Assembly (NCBI GenBank): GCA_003086435.1
Contig: QEFD01000036.1
Location: 1-14,572, forward strand
From: Acidianus hospitalis
GTDB lineage: Archaea; Thermoproteota; Thermoprotei_A; Sulfolobales; Sulfolobaceae
Direction: 5' to 3'
DNA length: 14,572 bases
Shown here: piece after piece, positions 10,753 to 14,572 of the stretch
Numbering within the stretch: the first letter of the stretch is position 1
How the letters are laid out: each line of letters starts with the position of its first letter
The notes under the pieces: generated by a model
Databases searched by the model: none
Told to the model about the DNA's origin: nothing
The model's input: only the letters and a program-made list of their open reading frames with translations
Made by a program: the position numbers and the translations under genes

Positions 10753-12447
10753 ATGGCATCTGCTGGTGGAGTTCCTGTCTTATTATTCAAAGAAGGTACT
10801 TCTAGAAGTTCTGGAAGAGAAGCTTTAAAGAATAACATCCTTGCAGCAAGAACCTTGGCTGAAATGTTAAAGACTAGTCTTGGTCCAAAAGGATTAGATA
10901 AAATGTTAATCGATAGTTTTGGTGACGTAACGATAACTAATGATGGAGCAACTATAGTAAAAGAGATGGAGATTCAACATCCAGCTGCTAAACTTTTAGT
11001 TGAAGCTGCTAAGGCACAGGATGCCGAGGTTGGTGACGGAACTACAAGTGCAGTAGTTCTTGCAGGTCTTTTATTAGAGAAAGCAGACGCATTATTAGAT
11101 CAAAATATTCATCCAACAATTATAATTGAGGGATATAAGAAAGCGTTTACGAAATCTTTAGAATTATTATCACAAATTGCAACAAAACTTGATGTATCAG
11201 ACCTTAATTCATCAACTACTAGAGAGAATTTAAGGAAAATAGTTTACACTACAATGTCAAGCAAATTCCTAGCGGAAGGAGAAGAATTCAACAAGATAAT
11301 GGACATGGTAATAGACGCAGTTGCAACTGTAGCCGAACCTTTACCTACTGGAGGTTATAATGTTAGCTTAGACTTAATTAAGATTGACAAGAAGAAAGGA
11401 GGAAGTATCGAAGATAGCCAGCTAATTAAAGGTATAGTACTTGATAAAGAAGTAGTCCATCCAGGAATGCCTAGGAGAGTTGAGAAAGCAAAGATTGCAG
11501 TATTGGATGCATCATTAGAAGTCGAAAAACCAGAAATTTCTGCTAAGATTAGTATAACAAGTCCTGAGCAGATAAAGGCTTTCTTAGATGAGGAAGCTAA
11601 GTACTTGAAAGATATGGTTGATAAGTTAGCATCAATAGGAGCTAACGTGGTAATATGCCAAAAAGGAATTGATGATATAGCACAGCACTTCTTAGCAAAG
11701 AAAGGAATCATGGCCGTAAGAAGAGTAAAGAGAAGCGATATTGAAAAGTTAGAGAAAGCATTAGGCGCTAGAATAATAAGTAATATTAAAGACGCATCGC
11801 CAGAAGATTTAGGATATGCAGAGCTAGTAGAAGAGAGGAAAGTAGGTAATGATAAGATGGTATTCATTGAAGGAGCAAAGAATCCTAGAGCAGTAAATAT
11901 ATTATTAAGAGGATCAAACGACATGGCCTTAGATGAAGCAGAAAGGAGTATTAACGACGCATTACATGCATTAAGGAATATCTTATTAGAACCAATGATA
12001 GTTCCTGGTGGAGGAGCTATAGAATTAGAGTTAGCAATGAGGCTAAGAGAATACGCAAGAACTGTAGGAGGGAAAGAGCAATTAGCAATTGAAGCTTATG
12101 CTGAAGCATTAGAAGAGATTCCAATGATATTGGCTGAAACTGCAGGAATGGAGCCAATATCTACATTGATGGAGCTTAGAGCTAAACATGCTAAAGGATT
12201 AGTAAATGCTGGTGTTGATGCAATAAATGGTAAGATTGTTGATGACATATATACGCTTAATGTAGTAGAACCAATAAGAGTAAAGAGGCAAGTATTAAAG
12301 AGTGCTACTGAAGCAGCAACTGCAGTATTAAAGATTGATGATTTAATAGCAGCTTCTCAATTAAAGAGTAGCAAAGAAGGAGAGAAAGGCGGCGAGAAGA
12401 AAGAAGGAGAGGAGTCATCTTCAACTTCGTCATCATTAAGTAGCTAA
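10753..12447 (+). CDS. thsA: Thermosome (group II chaperonin) subunit, probably alpha
   Basis: It is a subunit of the ATP-driven double-ring chaperonin (TF55/rosettasome) that folds cytoplasmic proteins and is abundant at high temperature. The equatorial ATP-site motifs are visible: [10 protein letters not shown] (residues 42-51), TNDGATI (62-68) and [12 protein letters not shown] (94-105); [14 protein letters not shown] closes the site in the C-terminal half. The sequence closely resembles what I remember of the S. solfataricus subunit encoded by SSO0862, called alpha. The last 28 residues form a Gly/Lys/Glu/Ser tail without the Gly-Gly-Met repeats seen in other chaperonins. Length 564 is normal. 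The ATG is preceded by AGGTG and a near-consensus promoter. The stop TAA overlaps the convergent gene by four bases (CTAA). Assignment to alpha rather than beta or gamma rests on memory of orthologues. Confidence 0.95.
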   Translation: MASAGGVPVLLFKEGTSRSSGREALKNNILAARTLAEMLKTSLGPKGLDKMLIDSFGDVTITNDGATIVKEMEIQHPAAKLLVEAAKAQDAEVGDGTTSAVVLAGLLLEKADALLDQNIHPTIIIEGYKKAFTKSLELLSQIATKLDVSDLNSSTTRENLRKIVYTTMSSKFLAEGEEFNKIMDMVIDAVATVAEPLPTGGYNVSLDLIKIDKKKGGSIEDSQLIKGIVLDKEVVHPGMPRRVEKAKIAVLDASLEVEKPEISAKISITSPEQIKAFLDEEAKYLKDMVDKLASIGANVVICQKGIDDIAQHFLAKKGIMAVRRVKRSDIEKLEKALGARIISNIKDASPEDLGYAELVEERKVGNDKMVFIEGAKNPRAVNILLRGSNDMALDEAERSINDALHALRNILLEPMIVPGGGAIELELAMRLREYARTVGGKEQLAIEAYAEALEEIPMILAETAGMEPISTLMELRAKHAKGLVNAGVDAINGKIVDDIYTLNVVEPIRVKRQVLKSATEAATAVLKIDDLIAASQLKSSKEGEKGGEKKEGEESSSTSSSLSS

Positions 12448-12800
12448 AATCTATTTTTATTATATAGTATTGCATCAGAATTTTCAATTTCCTTATATCC
12501 ATCAATTTCGTCCAAAAGTTTTTTTGCCGTATTTTTTACTTCTTCTATGTCATAATCATTAATTATTTCTTCTAATAATTTCTTTGTTAAATCTATTCCT
12601 ATAATAAACACAAGTTCAGTAAAATCTGGACTTAATAAATAATCTACAAGTTTTTTTGGATTTCCTCCATATGCAGAAAAATTATATTTATTTTCAGCTT
12701 CTCCTAACAATTTCCTTACTTCATCTAACCTTTTAGGATCTAAAGTGTTTGGAGTCAGTACTTTATTAGCTATATGCCTCAGAAAATCTGGAGGGCTCAA
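12444..12800 (-). CDS. Unrecognised protein, 118 residues, possibly 5'-truncated
   Basis: I do not recognise this protein. From TTG 12800 it reads [38 protein letters not shown], then a region rich in leucine, lysine and acidic residues ([31 protein letters not shown]) that should be helical. No cysteines, transmembrane segments or catalytic motifs stand out. TTG 12800 is the first usable start, and a TATA-like TATAATATA on the minus strand (about 12823-12831) lies roughly 27 bases upstream, which would allow a leaderless start. However, the frame stays open to 12866 and encodes protein-like sequence ([17 protein letters not shown]) without a standard start codon. The gene converges on thsA (stops overlap by four bases) and diverges from the small winged-helix gene. 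Confidence 0.65.
   Translation of the reverse strand: MSPPDFLRHIANKVLTPNTLDPKRLDEVRKLLGEAENKYNFSAYGGNPKKLVDYLLSPDFTELVFIIGIDLTKKLLEEIINDYDIEEVKNTAKKLLDEIDGYKEIENSDAILYNKNRF
12454..12458 (+). terminator. Possible T-run terminator of thsA
   Basis: TTTTT, seven bases after the thsA stop, in a TA-rich context. It lies inside the end of the convergent gene. Weak evidence, as T-runs are common here. Confidence 0.3.
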
Positions 12801-12869
12801 AATTATTTCGCCTAAACATGATATATTATACTCATGTATAAAAGGATTAACGTAGTTAGTTCCTAATTA

Positions 12870-12879
12870 ATATTTAAAA
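12870..12879 (+). promoter_or_regulatory. TATA box of the small winged-helix gene
   Basis: TATTTAAAAG fits the archaeal TATA consensus; initiation near 12900 would leave a leader of about 12 bases before ATG 12913. The minus strand reads CTTTTAAATA, so the element could also serve the divergent gene. Confidence 0.5.
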
Positions 12880-12912
12880 GTCTGAAAAGTAAAAAGAAAA
12901 TAGTGGATAGTG

Positions 12913-13212
<300 letters not shown>

Positions 13213-13219
13213 AGGCTAT

Positions 13220-13603
13220 TTAGCTACGTCTTAATGGGCACGTTTGCCAGTATTTTGAGCACAATTTTGCTTGACTCTCTGTAATTATTCTGTTTAATAT
13301 TTTGCAAGACGCAATAAAGCCGTTTTCTGTTTTCATAAGTTGAAAGAATTCACAACCGCTATCGATTTTTTCTTGTATCAAACTTATTTTAGGATAAAAT
13401 TTTATATCCTGATCTATTTTTTCATCTTGCTGGAAATTTTCTAATCCTTGTTTTTCCTCTCCTTGATCTACATAGTACCTACAAGTCTTGTATGTTTTAA
13501 AACATCTGCTAGCACTTATTACTATATCTGAAGGAGAATCCAACATTGGAGAAATACAATATCCATTCTTATAAAAAGGGCATATATCACGTTTCTGCAA
13601 CAT
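13220..13603 (-). CDS. Protein with two four-cysteine modules, unknown function
   Basis: The 127-residue protein has two halves, each with a four-cysteine module. The first is C-P-F-Y-X5-C-X17-C-X6-C near the N-terminus (from CPFYKNGYC to CFKTYKTC); the second is C-E-F-F-X12-C-X14-C-X6-C-P at the end (from CEFFQLM to CSKYWQTCP). They are joined by a charged linker (about residues 48-80). The spacing resembles that in the protein at 8833-9174, and such sets can bind zinc or an iron-sulfur cluster. I do not know a function. It is the second gene of a minus-strand pair: its ATG overlaps the upstream 64-residue gene by 17 bases. A TTG directly after the ATG may be the real start, since GTGAGGG lies too close to the ATG. 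Confidence 0.75.
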   Translation of the reverse strand: MLQKRDICPFYKNGYCISPMLDSPSDIVISASRCFKTYKTCRYYVDQGEEKQGLENFQQDEKIDQDIKFYPKISLIQEKIDSGCEFFQLMKTENGFIASCKILNRIITESQAKLCSKYWQTCPLRRS

Positions 13604-13781
13604 CCCTCACTATTACATGGACTCCTAAGATATCATCATCTGACAACCCTGGTATATGAATCCTGTTTATATTTATTTTATCAATCTTTTCTACATTTAT
13701 TTTATCAAGTACTTCTTTTATCTTATTCTCATTTACTTTTTTTGAGGAATCTTCAACTATTAAAATATCTGCTATTTTCAT
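13587..13781 (-). CDS. 64-residue protein of unknown function
   Basis: A short protein beginning MKIADILIVEDSSKKV, rich in Lys/Asn/Ile/Glu, with a central NENKIKEVLDKINVEKIDKIN helix and a C-terminal GLSDDDILGVHVIVRDV strand. There are no cysteines and no known motif. I place the start at ATG 13781, not at the further in-frame ATG 13856, because a TATA-like element lies 27 bases upstream (leaderless spacing) and because the longer form would overlap the argS start region. It is the first gene of a two-gene minus-strand operon with the double four-cysteine protein and diverges from argS. Confidence 0.6.
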   Translation of the reverse strand: MKIADILIVEDSSKKVNENKIKEVLDKINVEKIDKININRIHIPGLSDDDILGVHVIVRDVAET

Positions 13782-13803
13782 GAATATGGAGTTAAGTAAC
13801 AAA

Positions 13804-13813
13804 GAATTAAAAA
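13804..13813. promoter_or_regulatory. Shared AT-rich promoter element between argS and the 64-residue gene
   Basis: The sequence GAATTAAAAA reads as a TATA-like box on both strands (TTTTTAATTC on the minus). It lies almost exactly midway between GTG 13835 and ATG 13781, about 26-27 bases from each, the spacing for leaderless genes. An A-rich BRE-like ACAAAG precedes it on the plus strand. Confidence 0.45.
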
Positions 13814-13834
13814 TCAAACCCTCTAATACCACTT

Positions 13835-14572
13835 GTGTATGCTTTAGCAAAAGCAAAAGATGAACTAGCCAATTATCTTAGTAATGTACTTAATGTGGAT
13901 AAGGAGAAAGTTTTAAATAGTATTGAATATCCTACAAAAGAGCAAATAGCAGATTTAGCCTTACCATTGCCTTCAGTCACTAAGAAATTCGACATTGAGA
14001 TTAAAGGAGAATACAACGGGAGGTTAATAAAAGAAGTTTGGAAAGATGGACTATTCATTAATGCAAGGTTAAATGAAAAGGAGTTATTAAAGGAGATTTT
14101 TACAAATTTTTCTGAAAATTATGGAATAATTAAGACAGAAAGACCTTTGAGAATAGTGGTTGAACATACAAGTGCTAATCCTATTCATCCTTTACATATA
14201 GGACATCTAAGGAATGCCATACTTGGAGACACTTTAGCCAAGATGCTCAAAGCTAGAGGACATGAAGTAAATGTTAGATTTTATGTAAATGATAGTGGAA
14301 GGCAGGTAGCTTTACTTATTTATGGCCTCTCAAAACTAGGATATCCAGATCCACCCAGTGGAGAGAAAAAAGACCAATGGTTAGGACTAATCTATGCAAT
14401 GACTAATGTTATCCTAGAAATTAAGAAAATAAATGAGGAACTAAAGAGCACAACTAACGATTCAGAATATAAGGAAAAAATAGCGAGAAGGGACGAGTTA
14501 TTAATTTCAGCCTCTGAATTAAGTAAGAGAAATCAAGAATATTTTAACAAACTTTCTGATCAAATAATGAAC
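13835..14572 (+). CDS. argS: Arginyl-tRNA synthetase, 3' end missing
   Basis: A class I aminoacyl-tRNA synthetase that charges tRNA-Arg. The N-terminal additional domain contains LAKAKDELANYLSNVLNVDKEKV and LPLPSVTKKF. The class I signature is in HTSANPIHPLHIGHLRNAILGDTLAKML, with HIGH at residues 121-124 (14195-14206), followed by GHEVNVRFYVNDSGRQVALL, typical of ArgRS. The window ends at residue 246, so the KMSK-type loop and anticodon-binding domain are not seen. I chose GTG 13835 because the frame is closed at 13808-13810, no other start codon lies between, and a TATA-like element lies 26 bases upstream. Confidence 0.93.
   Translation, partial: MYALAKAKDELANYLSNVLNVDKEKVLNSIEYPTKEQIADLALPLPSVTKKFDIEIKGEYNGRLIKEVWKDGLFINARLNEKELLKEIFTNFSENYGIIKTERPLRIVVEHTSANPIHPLHIGHLRNAILGDTLAKMLKARGHEVNVRFYVNDSGRQVALLIYGLSKLGYPDPPSGEKKDQWLGLIYAMTNVILEIKKINEELKSTTNDSEYKEKIARRDELLISASELSKRNQEYFNKLSDQIMN

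Noticed and set aside
11355..11924. 189-codon open frame antisense to thsA
   Set aside because: Fully inside the chaperonin gene, Ser/Leu/Phe-rich, no motif and no promoter or ribosome site.
13782..13856. 25-residue N-terminal extension of the 64-residue protein
   Set aside because: It would overlap the argS start and promoter. The Leu-rich extension does not look like part of the domain, and ATG 13781 has leaderless spacing to a TATA-like box.

Overview
The window is AT-rich archaeal DNA, most likely from a member of the Sulfolobales (Sulfolobus/Saccharolobus/Acidianus type). The signs are: many TTG and GTG starts; TATA boxes about 26 bases upstream of leaderless start codons, with GAGGTG-type ribosome sites inside operons; a group II chaperonin subunit; an archaeal Nre repair protein with a PCNA-binding tail; and a gene order (thermosome alpha, several small genes, then a double winged-helix protein) that I recall from the Saccharolobus solfataricus SSO0862-SSO0867 neighbourhood. 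Gene density is very high and no gap exceeds about 160 bases.

Positions 1-5289 (+): a tightly overlapping operon of threonine synthase (5' end missing), aspartate kinase, aspartate-semialdehyde dehydrogenase, a PHP-family metal-dependent phosphoesterase and an Nre-type DNA repair protein. The first three belong to the aspartate-to-threonine pathway; the last two are coupled by 4-base stop/start overlaps. Ornithine carbamoyltransferase (argF, -) converges on nre and diverges from a winged-helix regulator followed by an ATP-NAD kinase family gene (6237-7893, +).

Positions 7894-10647: the most unusual part. A double winged-helix protein fits WhiP, the Cdt1-like initiator next to the third Sulfolobales replication origin (oriC3). 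The 156-base gap after it carries several inverted repeats and is my best candidate for that origin; the 72-base gap before it has an 11-base near-perfect direct repeat. Next come a small four-cysteine protein and a zinc-ribbon protein. The latter's 3' end overlaps, on the opposite strand, the last 32 codons of a gene that looks like a tRNA-thiolation (Ncs6/TtuA) protein without its PP-loop.

Positions 10648-14572: thermosome subunit (thsA, +) with a strong promoter; a convergent unrecognised gene that may have lost its start; a small winged-helix protein; a minus-strand pair (a protein with two four-cysteine modules and a 64-residue protein); and the 5' part of arginyl-tRNA synthetase (argS, +), which diverges from that pair around a single AT-rich element midway between the two start codons.

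Functionally the window mixes amino-acid biosynthesis, cofactor metabolism, protein folding and tRNA charging with genome maintenance (Nre, WhiP, candidate origin). No tRNA, rRNA, CRISPR array, insertion sequence or integrase was seen.
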